Assembly: GCF_029633865.1 (NCBI RefSeq)
Contig: NC_079223.1
Span: 35,443,134 to 35,507,133, forward strand
Length of the DNA: 64,000 bases
Source: Lampris incognitus
Taxonomy: Eukaryota; Chordata; Actinopteri; Lampriformes; Lampridae
Reading direction: 5' to 3'
Below are positions 47,520-60,047 of this stretch, piece by piece. The stretch's first letter is position 1. Each line of letters opens with the position of its first letter. The notes beneath the pieces were generated by a model, which was given only the letters and a program-made list of their open reading frames with translations, ran no database searches and had not been told where the DNA came from. A program made the position numbers and the translations under genes.

Positions 47520-48685
47520 CCTGCCAAAAAAAAAAAAAACTGATTCTTTATGACTTTGTTTGGCCAACCTCGACTTCTCTTTTAATGTAATAAGGCTAAC
47601 TGAAAACTGGTTTACTAAAGACAATGCTGATTTATATGAATTTAACAATTATAAGCATAAAGATGGATGCAGAGAAGATCAAATGGGTGGGGGTGTCTCC
47701 TTATAGCTCAATCCTAGCCTGGTCTACAAAGAAAGATATGATACTGAAAAGCATTTTACCCTTTTCTGCTGAGGCTGTGATTGTTGAAACCCGCCAGACC
47801 ATTATTGTATGTATCTATAGACCACCTAGCTCTAGTTTTTCTGTATTCAATACTAACTTGGCAAATGTTCTTGATATTATTTCTAAAGAAGGGAAAAACT
47901 GTTAATCTAATTGGTGAGTTCAATGTCAATATTGTAAACTATAAGACTAATAATTTAGTTAAGGACTCGATTGACACAATGTTCTCTCGTTATTTTCATC
48001 CTATGATTAAACCAACCAGAGTGACAAAGACCTCTGCCACCCTGATAGATACTATATATTTACAATTGTATTGGGTAAGAACATGAAATCAGGACTTCTG
48101 TGTATGGATATTGCTGACTATTGCCTGATCTTTTTTAACAATACTCAAGGAACATGATAAGCCTACATTGACACAATATCCCAGATATAAGAGAACCTTC
48201 AATGAAGCAAATATAGCGAGGTATGGATTAGTTGTCAGCGAGTATCCATGGACACATATCCTTTAGTCTGTAGATCCACAAAAGGCTTTTACTTTGTTTT
48301 CAGAATTTATGTCCCAGGCCTATGATCTATGCTTTCCCCTTGTACCAGTGTCTCCCAAGCCTCATCATAAACTGACCAAACCATGGATAACCTCAACCAT
48401 CATGAAATCCTTGAATATTAAACATAGCCTGTACAAAAAAAACAAAAACGTTTCAGTCTCACTCCATTTAATCTTGCCCAATTTAAAAATTATAGAAATA
48501 CATTAAACCACATTATCAGAGGAGCTAAAAAAACACTAATACAATGTAGAATTATCTAAAAATAAAAATGACATAACCTTTCTTTGGAAAACAATTAATT
48601 GTATCATCAACAAGAAAAATGAATATAAGCAGTTACCTAATGAATTTAAGGTTGATGGGAATCTTATCACTGATCCACAATTATC
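47520..48685 (+). pseudogene. LINE fragment: endonuclease and linker
   Basis: Translations in shifting frames give LTENWFTKDNAD, IIVCIYRPPSSS, NLIGEFNVNIVNY and RVTKTSATLIDTIYL. These are blocks of an AP-type LINE endonuclease. A following region contains KPWITSTIMKS, then a basic region before the reverse transcriptase. Several frame changes and stops are present. It differs in sequence from the L2-like and Rex3-like copies nearby. The clade is not assigned. Confidence 0.75.
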
Positions 48686-48744
48686 CCATCTCATCTCATC
48701 TCATCTCATCTCATCTCATCTCATCTCATCTCATCTCATCATCA
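48686..48744. repeat. (TCATC)n tandem repeat, tail of Rex3-like LINE
   Basis: About eleven TCATC pentamers. On the minus strand these read as (GATGA)n and form the 3' tail of the adjoining LINE. Rex3 elements are known for GATG-type tails. Confidence 0.85.
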
Positions 48745-51450
48745 GCCGCTTCTCTGGGGTCTGGTTATGTTGGCAGCAAGCTAAGTAGGGTACTCAAAAT
48801 GTCCCTCTCCCCAGCAACGCCTGCCAGCTCCTCCAGGGGGGTCCCAAGGTGTTCCCAGGCAAGAGCCAGTTCTGAGTCTACCCCGGGGTCTCCTCCCAGT
48901 TGGACGTGCCTGGAAAACCTAAAAAAAAAAAGGCACCCAGGAGGCATTCTAATCAGATGCCCGAACCACCTCGACGCGAAGGAGCAGCGGCTCTACTCCA
49001 AGCTCCCTCCAGATGTCCTAACTCCTCACCCTATCTCTAAGGCTGAGCGCAGACACCCAACAGAGGAAACTCATTTCAGCCGCTTGTATCTGCAATTCCA
49101 CCCTTTCGGTCACTACCCAAAGCTCATGACCATAGGTGCAGGTTAGAATGAAGATTGACTGGTAAGCTTTGCCATCCGGCTCAGCTCCGTCTTCACCACA
49201 ACAGTCCAGTACAACATCCGCATTACTGCTGATGGTGCACCAACCCACCTGTCAATCTCCCGCTTCATCCTACCCTCACTCATGAACAACACCCCGAGAC
49301 ACTTGAACTCCTTCACGTGAGGCAACAACTCATCCCCAACCCAGAGGAAGCAATCCACCATTTTCCAGTAGAGAACCATGGCCTCAGACTTGGAGGTGGT
49401 GACTCTCATCCCGGCCATTTCACACTCAGCTGCAAACTGCCCCAGTGCGCGCTGGAGGTTGCGTTCTAATGAAGCCAACAAAACCCCATCATCTGCGAAG
49501 AGCAGCGATGCAGTTCTGAGGTTCCCAAAATGGACACACTCCTAACCTTGGCTGCGCCTTGAGATCCTGTCCATGAATATCACAAACAGAATCGGAGACA
49601 AGGGACAACCTTGGCGGAGTCCAACACCCACCGAAAGCGTATTTGACTTTGTGCCGAGAATGCAGACACAGCTCTTACTTTGGTTATACAAGAACCAGAT
49701 GGCTTGTAGCAACTGTCCCGGTACCCCATACTCCCGCAGTACCCCCCACAGAGTGCTCCGGGGTACACCATCATAAGCCTTCTCCAAGTCCACAAAACAC
49801 ATGTAGACTGGCTGGTCAAACCCCCATGCCTCCCTCAGCACTTACGCAAGGGTAAAGAGTTGGTCCGTTGTTCCACGGCCAGGACGGAATCTGCATTGTT
49901 CCTCCTGGATCCGAGGTTCGACAATCAGCTGGAGCCTCCTTTCTTGCACCTTAGAGTAAACTTTCCCAGGGAGGCTGAGCAATGTGATGTCCCAATAATT
50001 GGAGCACACCCTCTGGTCCCCTTTTTAAATGTGGGAACCACCACCCCAGTCTGCCACTCACCAGGTACTGTCCCTGACCTCCACGCAACACTGAAGAGGC
50101 ATGTCAGCCAAGACAGCCCAACAATATCCAGCACCTTCATCATCTCAGGGCGAATCTCATCCACACCCGGCGCCTTACCACCGAGGAGCTTCTTAACTAC
50201 CTCAGAGACCTCTGCCAGGCATATGGGTGGGGCTTCCCCCGAGTCTTCAGACTCTACCTCCTCCACTGAGGACGTGTTAGCCGCATTCTGGAGCTCCTCA
50301 AAGTGTTCTTTTCACTGCCCGACAACATCCCCAGTCCCCGGCTGAACACAGCCCGAGTCAGGCCCTGCTTCCCTTTCCGGAGTCGCCGGGTGGTTTGCCA
50401 GAACTTCCTTGAGGCCAACTGAAAGTCCTCCTCCATAGCATCACTGAACTCCTCCCGCACCCAAGTTTTTGCTTCCGCGACCGGCGAAGCCACAGCTGTT
50501 TTAGCCTCCCACTACCTGTCTGCTGCTTCAGGAGACCCCTTGGCCAACCAAGCCCGAAAGGCCTCCTTCTTCAGCCTGATGGCTTCCCTCACCACCGGTG
50601 TCCATCAGCAGGTTCTTAGGTTGCCACCTCAACAGACACCAGTGAACTTGTGACCACAGCTCCTACCTGCCGCATCTGCAATAGAACCTTTGAATATGGC
50701 CCAATCAGACTCCATGTCCCCAGCCTCCCTTGGGATACATGAGAACTTATTCCAGAGGTGGGGGTTGAAGACCTCACAGACAGGGGCCTCCACCAGACAC
50801 TCCCAGTTTACCCTCACTACACTTTTGGGTTTGCCAGGTCTGTCCGGCAGCCTTCCCTGCCATCTGATCCAACTCACCACCAGGTGGTGATCAGTGAGTT
50901 GACAGCTCTGCTCCTCTCTTTACCCGAGTGTCCAAAAGATATGGCCACAGATCTGATGATATGACCACAAAGTCTATCATCGATCTTCAGCCTAAGGTGT
51001 TCTGGTACTAAATACTTTTATGAACTACCTTATGTTCGAACATGGTGTTTGTTATGGCCAATCAATGACTTGCACAGAAGTCCAATAACAAGGCACTGCT
51101 CGAGTTCTGATTGGGAAGGCCGTTCCTCCCAATCACACCCCTCCAAGTTTCACCAACACAGTGGCGCTCAACCGGGGACTTTTGAGTATCCCCACATCCA
51201 CCCGGCACCTGCAACCTTGGCCAACTCCGGAAAAGTAAAGAGTCCAGCCCTTCTCCAGGAATTTGGTTCCAGACCCCATGCTATGTGTGGAGGTGAGCCC
51301 AACTATAGCTAGTTGGTACCGCTCCAACTCCCGCACCAGCTCAGGCTCCTTCCCTGCCAGAGAGGTGACATTGTTCCCGAGGACCAATCTGCGATGCCGG
51401 AAGACGGCAAGCCCCAGTCCCCACCTTTGCCTGCCTCCCAGCCTGCATTG
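48745..51450 (-). pseudogene. Rex3-like (RTE-clade) LINE, nearly full span
   Basis: In minus sense the order is as follows. An endonuclease start lies near 51130-51390 (NNVTSLAGKEPELVRELERY). A linker follows. Reverse transcriptase includes VVKKLLGGKAPGVDEIRPEM near 50180, then VYMCFVDLEKAYDGVPR near 49790 and GLRQGCPLSPILFVIFMDRISRRSQG near 49550-49620. A C-terminal domain (MAGMRVTTSKSEAMVL) is near 49400. The frame changes repeatedly and stops interrupt it. About 2.7 kb remains, close to the coding span of the family. Confidence 0.88.
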
Positions 51451-51864
51451 CAGCCTGCATTATACATATATCTTGTGAAAACTCTCTAGTCTGTTAATGA
51501 TAGTGTTTGTGTATACTTGCATGTATCATGAATGACTGTTCTTGATGTGTGTGTATGTGTTTGTGTGTGTGTCTTGTGACTTTGACTGATTCATTGTACT
51601 GGGTGTTTATAGGATGGATTGTTGTCGGGTGCTGTGTTGAACTGTGTCTTGGTCTTTTGCTATATCTGGAATTATTGATAGATAAATACAAATTGTGCAT
51701 ACTGCATTGCTGCGATTGTTTCCTGTAGTATGCTGCCTGGAGAATGTCACTTTTCGAGCCCCTTGAGGGTTTTTAGGCAATTGTCCTTCACATTCTGTTT
51801 CCAATTTATATCTTGTATCTTTTTTAATTCTTAATTTGTGTAAATAAAGAATCAATCAATCAGT
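51451..51864. other. Non-coding stretch, no gene recognised
   Basis: Includes a TG-rich patch near 51545-51575 and an AATAAAGAATCAATCAATCAG segment near 51845, which looks like a retroposon 3' end abutting the next LINE fragment. Confidence 0.45.
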
Positions 51865-52215
51865 CAACTTCCCGTCTATATGCAGACTCATCACCATTCT
51901 GGATAAGGCCAATGATGGTTGTGTCATCCGCAAACTTCAGGAGTTTAACAGATGGGTCACCTGAGGTGCAGTAGTTTGTGTGGAAGGAGAAGAGTAGAGG
52001 GGACAGCACACATCCCTGGGGGGCGCCAGTGCTGATTGTCCGGGTGCTAGATGTGATTTTCCCCAGCCTCACCAGCTGCCTTCTGTCTGTCAGGACTCAG
52101 GAAGTGTTTAATCCACTGGCAGATGGGGGCTGGTACAGTGAGCCGGGTGAGTTTGGAGTGGAGGATATCTGGGACGATGGTGTTGAACGCTGAGCTTAAG
52201 TCCACAAACTGTTTG
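51865..52215 (-). pseudogene. L2-like LINE, reverse transcriptase core fragment
   Basis: The minus strand encodes STGAPQGCVLSPLLF and LLKFADDTTIIGLI, the palm-domain boxes including the catalytic FADD, and then DESAYRREVD. Both ends are truncated. It corresponds to the part missing from the copy at 40.2-41.1 kb. Confidence 0.85.
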
Positions 52216-52940
52216 TCTGACTTCTATTGGTTGTGTTTGGTTTAGCTTTGTAGTGAGTCATTTTCTCTACTGTGTTTGAGGTCCTGTACTGTATGTCCTT
52301 GTGACATGTGTGCATTAAATAAGAACTGGGTTCATTTGGTGAGTCTGACTTTTGCCTCCATTCATGTCTGTAGCCATTAACTCATCTTTAGTACTGTCAG
52401 CTCTGTGGAGGTTTATGAAATGAAAATGCTATTTTTACACAGCCTATACTGTACATGGTGAGATTAAAAGAGTGACCTAGTTTTAGGGGTTGACCAGGAC
52501 TAAAAGCCAACCTCTACTCTTGGCAAACTGTGCCAGAGATTATCAATAATAATCCAAAATGGTAAAGTTGAATTCGGTGACTTGTGCACAGGTGGTGAAA
52601 CAGACAGATTAACCTACACAAGTAGGCTAAAAAATATTCAAATTTTCCATATCTATCTTTGAAATACTAAATTATGTCATAGCATGAAAATCCAAGTAGG
52701 AAATGGAACTGCTTTTGTTCAACTGAAATGTGGAATGCATAAAAATGTTTTTGCTTTATATTTAGCAAAATAGCGTTTTGTTTTGCACAGTTTAAAGCAC
52801 TACAGATTTGCGTTTGCACTGTGTATTAGAATATAACGATAATTCGTGAGACAGTGAATTATGTGACGATTCAAATCGGTGATGAAAAATGAATCGCGAT
52901 ACTCTTTGCAAACAGCAGCGGGCGCTATCTAGTTTTGAGG
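52216..52940. other. Non-coding stretch upstream of the tubulin retrogene
   Basis: AT-rich, no exon. The segment 52830-52910 (repeated AATCG and GATTC motifs) resembles a dispersed DNA-transposon relic, but I could not place it in a family. Confidence 0.4.
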
Positions 52941-52950
52941 TTGCTTGTTC

Positions 52951-52988
52951 GACGTCTACGTCATCACTTGCGTCATCGGTTGTATAAA
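52951..52988 (+). promoter_or_regulatory. Compact promoter: two CRE-like sites and a TATA box
   Basis: TACGTCAT (52957-52964) and TGCGTCAT (52969-52976) are CRE/ATF-like sites, and GACGTC lies at 52951-52956. TATAAA is at 52983-52988. The TATA box is about 25-30 bp upstream of where the retrocopied tubulin sequence begins (about 53013), a normal TATA-to-start spacing. The elements lie outside the target-site duplication, so they belong to the recipient site, not to the copied mRNA. Confidence 0.6.
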
Positions 52989-52996
52989 GGCGCAAT

Positions 52997-53012
52997 TGGC
53001 GGCTACAGGTGG
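52997..53012. repeat. 5' target-site duplication of tubulin retrocopy
   Basis: TGGCGGCTACAGGTGG, matched at 54683-54698 with one mismatch. Confidence 0.85.
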
Positions 53013-53028
53013 CGTGTGTGTCTAATCA

Positions 53029-53070
53029 ATGGATCGGCGTCACGTTGGCAGAACCGCGTCGTCTCACTGA
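53029..53070 (+). promoter_or_regulatory. Upstream ORF in tubulin 5' UTR
   Basis: A 13-codon frame (ATGGATCGG...CACTGA) lies wholly upstream of the main ATG at 53106. It could damp translation; this is inferred. Confidence 0.4.
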
Positions 53071-53093
53071 CACTTTTTCTTCAATTAAACTAA

Positions 53094-54425
<1,332 letters not shown>

Positions 54426-54511
54426 GGAGGTGAGAGAGAGACAGAGGGGAGGGGGGGTGTAAACCTGCTCCAAAACCGAAAGAAGAAAACGAAACGAAAA
54501 GCCAAAACAAA

Positions 54512-54517
54512 AATAAA
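54512..54517 (+). terminator. Poly(A) signal AATAAA, proximal
   Basis: 87 nt after the tubulin stop codon. A second AATAAA lies at 54628-54633, about 30 nt before the genomic A-tract. Confidence 0.55.
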
Positions 54518-54627
54518 GCTATGATGACCGATAAACGAATCTGCCTGAATTGATCCTTAGGAGGGTGATGTTGGGGTGGGGGACAGAATTGGGGAGGATG
54601 GAGTGGAGGCGATAAGGAGAAATGGTG

Positions 54628-54682
54628 AATAAAGAGGAGGCTAGAAAACTAAATGACCAAGTAAAAAAAAAAGATAAAAACA
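54628..54682 (+). other. Poly(A) signal and poly(A) tract ending the tubulin retrocopy
   Basis: AATAAA (54628-54633) followed after about 30 nt by AAAAAAAAAAGATAAAAA (54663-54680) is the expected end of a reverse-transcribed, polyadenylated mRNA. The second target-site duplication starts directly after. Confidence 0.85.
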
Positions 54683-54698
54683 TGGCGGCCACAGGTGG
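54683..54698. repeat. 3' target-site duplication of tubulin retrocopy
   Basis: TGGCGGCCACAGGTGG, matching 52997-53012 at 15 of 16 positions. Confidence 0.85.
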
Positions 54699-56600
54699 GA
54701 CACTGAATGTCCAGAGAGCTCAGCTTCTGCCTGAAAATATTGATCTGCTGCTATTCCTTAAAAGAAAAGAAAAGAAAAAGTAAATTCCAAGCTAGGAACA
54801 CAGGCCAGGTGTTATTTTGTTTATTTGAAGAGATGGTCTTTATGTTACTCATTTATTTATTTGATTTGGGGTTTGTTTCAAATTCAATTTAGTATTTTTT
54901 TGTTAAAGACAAAAGATATTTTCAGTTTCACTTTTATACAGAAAATTAAAGATTCATTGTTTGGCATAGTATATGCCCTACCTCCAGAAATAAAAAGGAT
55001 TCTTTAATTGATGAAGAAAAGATATGAGAAAATGTGTTGTGTAGACTGTCTGAGAAGGAATCTTTTCCGGATTATTTGTCTTCAATCTCATTTTGTTAAA
55101 AAAAATAATCATGGAAATCGTATCATGAGTTGAAGGTATCTTTACAGATGCGCGCACACACACAATGCATTTCTCTTTGATAAAATGTGCTCCTCATAGA
55201 TATACGTATATGGGGGCAGATAAGATTCTTGTAATCCAAAATGTTCTTGTAGTATTGGTGATAAGCCGTCTGTTGTTTGGTGTGCACCCTCACGTTTTAG
55301 AGACATTAAGAAAACTATGGCCAGTCAAATTTTACTTGCAGCCCCCTCCATCAACATTGTTCGCTGACAGAAAGCCAAGATCATGCATTAACTACCCAAC
55401 ATAGTCACAGACAGCAAATATGAGTGTTCCCAAGCAAAACGTTATCTCATATAAACCGAACAGTATTTTTTTCAATATGAGTTTAGGCTAATAAAGTACC
55501 ACAAATGAGAAATAAATATGTTTGAAGTTTCAACTACTTTGTCATTAGTTATGGCTACCTTGACAGTCCACCGTAATACTTCGAGTTGTATTTAAATTGT
55601 ACCACAGAATGTGGAGAATCTTCTTTTAATTACGGAAGTTAAAAAATTATCCACTTTCATTATGTCCTTATTTTACTTCATTATTTATTTTAGTGACCTG
55701 TGCTCAACACTGGATTACCGACTGGACCAAGCAGGCCTCTGCCCAGGGGTCCTTTAAGCCCCAAGTATGCCATGTATCAGGTGGTTTGTGGTAATTTCAT
55801 TAAATAATTAATATCATGGTGTATTCTGTGTTGGCATGAGGTCCCATGTTCTTTCGTCTGTTTGTTAATGGGTAAGCCCATGCCCCTTTACTGTAACCTT
55901 TACTGAATTATTCTGTCAGTTCTACAAAATCGTCTTTGTGCGTTTGACTGGTATTGCTAAAATTTTCTTTTCTTTGCCATGCATAGTCTGCTGTGTGGAC
56001 TATACTTGATGGGTATTTGAAGGGGATGGGGTACATACACAATGTACTGTGGACAATTGGCCAGGTTGGGATAGGGACCCTGTGCTCCATCTCATGCTGT
56101 ATCATAATCCTTCATAGCCTTATGCCTGGCATTCATCATTTAGATATTGACCTTAGTTCCAGGAATTTCGTCTTCATATTGATTCTAAACCCATTATGGT
56201 CAATATCTCTTAGGATATGAAAACATGACAGTGGTGGGTCAAGGGCAGACAATGATATGAGATATCACACAGCCATTTCAATGGCAGATTTACGCAGATA
56301 ATATTTCAGGGGGGAACCCCCCCCCCCACAGAAACACTGATCCTATTTGACAAAGGTTTGTTGTTGTGTATTAATGTCCATAATCCACCAAAAAAAAATT
56401 ACATGCAGCTACAAACTGAATCATAAAGCATCCTCCAAATTTCCCATGGAACACCAAACGGCTCTATCCCCCAAATCAACAAAGACATCAGCCCATGTTA
56501 ACTGAAATTGAAGTCGCAGCAGCTAAAGAGATGGCTAGAGATGAGCAGTGAGCCTTTTATCCTTATCCTAGTTTACAGTGATGTATGTGCTCATAGTATG
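54699..56600. other. Non-coding stretch, no gene recognised
   Basis: AT-rich; no supported exon and no repeat family recognised. Confidence 0.5.
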
Positions 56601-56612
56601 CTCATTTCATAT

Positions 56613-57033
56613 CCCCCCCCTTTTTCTCCTCAATTGTACTTTGCCAATCACCCTGCTATCTGAGCCGTCCCGCTCGCTGCTCCACCCCCTCTGCCATGCC
56701 GGGGAGTGCTGCATACTACCACATGCCTCCTCTGATACATGTGTAGTCGCCAGCCGCTTCTTTTCACCTGACAGTCAGGAGTTTCACCAGGGGGACGTAG
56801 TGCATGGGAGAATCATGCTATTCCCCCCTCTCCCCCCGAACAGGCACCCCAACAGACCAGAGGAGGCGCTAGTGCAGCGACCAGGACACATACCCACATC
56901 TGGCTTACCACCTGCAGACACGGACAGTTGTGTCTGTAGGGACGCTCGACCCAGCCGAAGGTAACACAGGGATTCAAACCAGCAATCCATTGTTGGCAGG
57001 CAACAGAATAGACCTCTATGCTACCCCGGATGC
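56613..57033 (-). repeat. Full-length SINE family 1 copy
   Basis: Flanked by the 12-bp duplication CTCATTTCATAT (56601-56612 and 57034-57045). The tRNA-like head is at the right end and a C-rich tail at the left. Confidence 0.92.
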
Positions 57034-57045
57034 CTCATTTCATAT

Positions 57046-59850
57046 TTTATCAAACCTCACTGCTGAGATTGGGTACAAAGAGTAGAGTTAAAGCCAATCA
57101 CAGCTCAATGCATAGAATCATGTGCGATATTCAAAAAGTAATTGTTTTTGAAGTCTATGGTCAGTTTTGAAGAGCATCCCGGTAAATCCTTTGTGCATGT
57201 AAATGGTACTTATGAGTCTGTCCAAAATGACCTCCAGTTTACTGGGCTCTGTTTGTGCATGGCAGTAATGCCTCTGCTAATTGCACTGTGCGTCCATGTC
57301 TGATTGACTCTGTGTCTCCAGGCACACAGGCCCTGTGCATTACAAGATGAGCAGGAATTAGAGCACAGTGGGTTAATCTGTAGGCCGGCCATCTGCCAGG
57401 ACCATGAGAATTAAACCTGAAACCATGACCTTAACCTTTGATGTACTGAGATCACCTGACAGGTAATCTTTTGTAATGATAAAACATCCTTATGTTGTAC
57501 ATCACAGGCGGTAAAAGTCAACAAAGTGCTTTGGATAAAATGTTGACTGTACATTAGCTTTCAGATCTCTCTGAACTGATGACAAGTCGTTAAATTATAC
57601 ACATTTGTTCCTACATGTTAACTTTTGGCTTTCAAACCTTTTGTTGCTCTGTTTTCACTCTAAAGCGTGTGTTGCTTTGCAGAAAGGATGGCGGTATGTG
57701 TACCCGAGGCCCAAGGTCAGCACCCTATACATTTGACAGCTACATCTGGATTATAGAGTAGATTTAATTTCACTACATGAAAAAGTACAGTAAAAGGTTT
57801 ATGCATGTGTGTAAATCCTCTTGCACGCAACATGTTTTGTTAGTGCATTACAGCATCAAACAGTTGTCTTGCAGCTTATATTGTTTATATACACAAGTTT
57901 TTTTTTAATGGGTGGAGACGTCAAGATGGGCCATTTTCAAAGTGTTTCTTACTAAGCAATGGTTATGTGATTCTAAAATTCACTAAAATCTGCTAAATGT
58001 GAATGGTGGCACACTTTTTATCTTAAAGAGAGCAGCAGGGTATGCAATTCCAGCTGCGGGTTAAGCTAAGAGCTGCATAAGGTACAACATAATTATGTAT
58101 ATCCCAGAATATGCATATATAATTATGCATGTTGTATTTATACTGCTCAAACTGATATAGCGCCATATTCTGTATGAGCTGTTAGTGTAATGCTTTGCAC
58201 TTCAGTGCATTCACTACAGTGAACAGTATTAAATGGTGAAAATGGGTGCTGCTGTTGTTGAGAGTAAATGGGTACCATTGACAGAGTGAGATGTGCCATA
58301 CAGTTAAAGTAAAGAAATAACCCACCAGTGACTTGGTGTCTGAAGGGCTGAGATCTTTGTTGTCAGCTGAAAGAGGATCGCTGGTGGTTATTATATAACA
58401 CCTGCTTGCAAGAGTGCCCCACACAGGCAAATACGATTATCAAACAAGAAGATTATGCAGCTTTGTATCCTAAAATACTATGCAAAAAAAGTCCCGGAAA
58501 GGTTAATTTGATAAATAAGGTTTTCAATAAGCGTGCTTCTCTATAAATGAAAGAAAGAACAACAACGAAAAAGAGAGAAAAGAAGCATATCTCTGAATAA
58601 AGTTGCTGTTTTAACCCACAAAGTGACTTCCAGTGAGTCATCCTGGCATGTCTGTTAAAATCAGAGATGAGCTCCACTGCACTGTTATTGTTTACCAGTC
58701 AAGTCTTTATTTCCTAAAGAGGTAAAAAAAGACACCCAATATCATCAAGGAGTCAACAACCACATAAAGTTTCAGGTAAAATGTGAATTCCCTGCAAACA
58801 CCCAGTCTATTAAAGCTGTTGTTGAAAAAGATGCCTCAAGGTTTTGGTTTGTGTTGAGGAATATTTATATTATCAGCTTGGGAGCGTCAAGACAAAGTAC
58901 ACATCCGCCCCCATGTAAACACAAACAAGTCCAACACGTGTAGTGAATGTCCGAGTTGCTTTTGCTGGATTTAAATGACCCCAGTCTGCACGTTTGCATG
59001 ATTCTCACTATCCCATGCAAACTAAGAGTAATCTTAACTGACCATTTACCACAACACCGAGCATCATCCTCTGTATTGTGAGTAAGGGGTGAGTTTTTTT
59101 TTGCTTGGTCCAAAGCAGCAGATGGCTGTGGACTGCATGCACGATCATTGACCCGAGTTGTGAATATGCTAGCATGTTTGTAATTCCGCTACAACATCCA
59201 ATAAAAAAGTTTGACACACCATTACATGTCTTGGTTGTTTTTATTCCACGTGCAGATCACAAATTTAACATTCGGACATAATTTATGAGTGACACTTTGT
59301 AACACATAGACATCAGTAGAAGGTTTATAGTATTTGAGCCAGCCTATCAAACAATTTCATCGCATACGAACACAAACAAAAAGCAGAACATTATGCAGAG
59401 ATTATGACAATACTTAATCAGAAAACATCTAATTGAATATTGGCTTACATACTTGCCGGTATAAGTGACATGACTGCAATTTTTTCGACTATAAACAGCT
59501 TATTGATCAGGATCATACATCATATAATGCTGAATATTTCTAAGAAAAACTGCTATTTTTCAGACAGCATTTGTAAAATTACATTCGTTACCTTGGCATC
59601 TCTGCCCTCTCACCACCACTTATGCATCTCCTCCACAGTTGAAAACGACTTTTGAAATGATCATGTGAGAAAGTTGCGCAGAAGGGTTTTGCGGCTAAGC
59701 TAAAAGCATGAATCGCACATAACGTGCAGGATATATCTACAGCATCTAGCTTCAGAAAGCTTGCCCCGTGCTCCAGTCATGTGAAGAGACTGAATGGAGA
59801 GCCATAGCTCAGGTGGACAGAGGGGGTCCGAGAGCTGCTCTTTAAGGCTA
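57046..59850. other. Non-coding stretch, no gene recognised
   Basis: No exon is supported. An AT-rich imperfect palindrome lies at about 58082-58135. The stretch precedes the cdhr1 promoter region. Confidence 0.5.
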
Positions 59851-59854
59851 AGAT

Positions 59855-59861
59855 GGATTAG
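59855..59861 (+). promoter_or_regulatory. CRX/OTX-like site upstream of cdhr1
   Basis: GGATTAG lies about 130 bp before the cdhr1 start codon. CRX and OTX2 bind TAATCC/GGATTA in photoreceptor promoters, and CDHR1 is photoreceptor-specific in vertebrates. The motif is short, so the assignment rests on context. Confidence 0.35.
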
Positions 59862-59986
59862 CATGGGAGCATCTGCCTCAGCCTTTGCCAAGTTGTCCAC
59901 AAACACCTTAAGAACACCTCAGCTCATGTATAGGACTCTCCGCTGAGCCCTCTTCATGGTGCAATTTCCTGGCTCGCTTTTTTAGG

Positions 59987-60047
59987 ATGAAGAATGTAAA
60001 GAAATTACATCTTTCAGTGCTTTTCTTATCAGTGCACGTCTGCTTAG
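59987..60047 (+). CDS. cdhr1: Cadherin-related family member 1 (photoreceptor cadherin), coding exon 1
   Basis: Encodes MKNVKKLHLSVLFLSVHVCL plus one base (phase 1), a signal peptide with a short basic start and a hydrophobic core. The predicted cleavage falls at the exon junction (CLA|QADF), as in human CDHR1 (ALA|QANF). The donor is a strong GTGAGT. A nine-codon upstream frame at 59956-59985 precedes it. The bases CTTTTTTAG just before GATG could also serve as an acceptor, so a further upstream non-coding exon is possible. Confidence 0.88.

Noticed and set aside
48686-48744. Possible CRISPR-like or minisatellite array
   Set aside because: The units are pentamers with no spacers; it is the 3' tail of a LINE in a eukaryotic genome.
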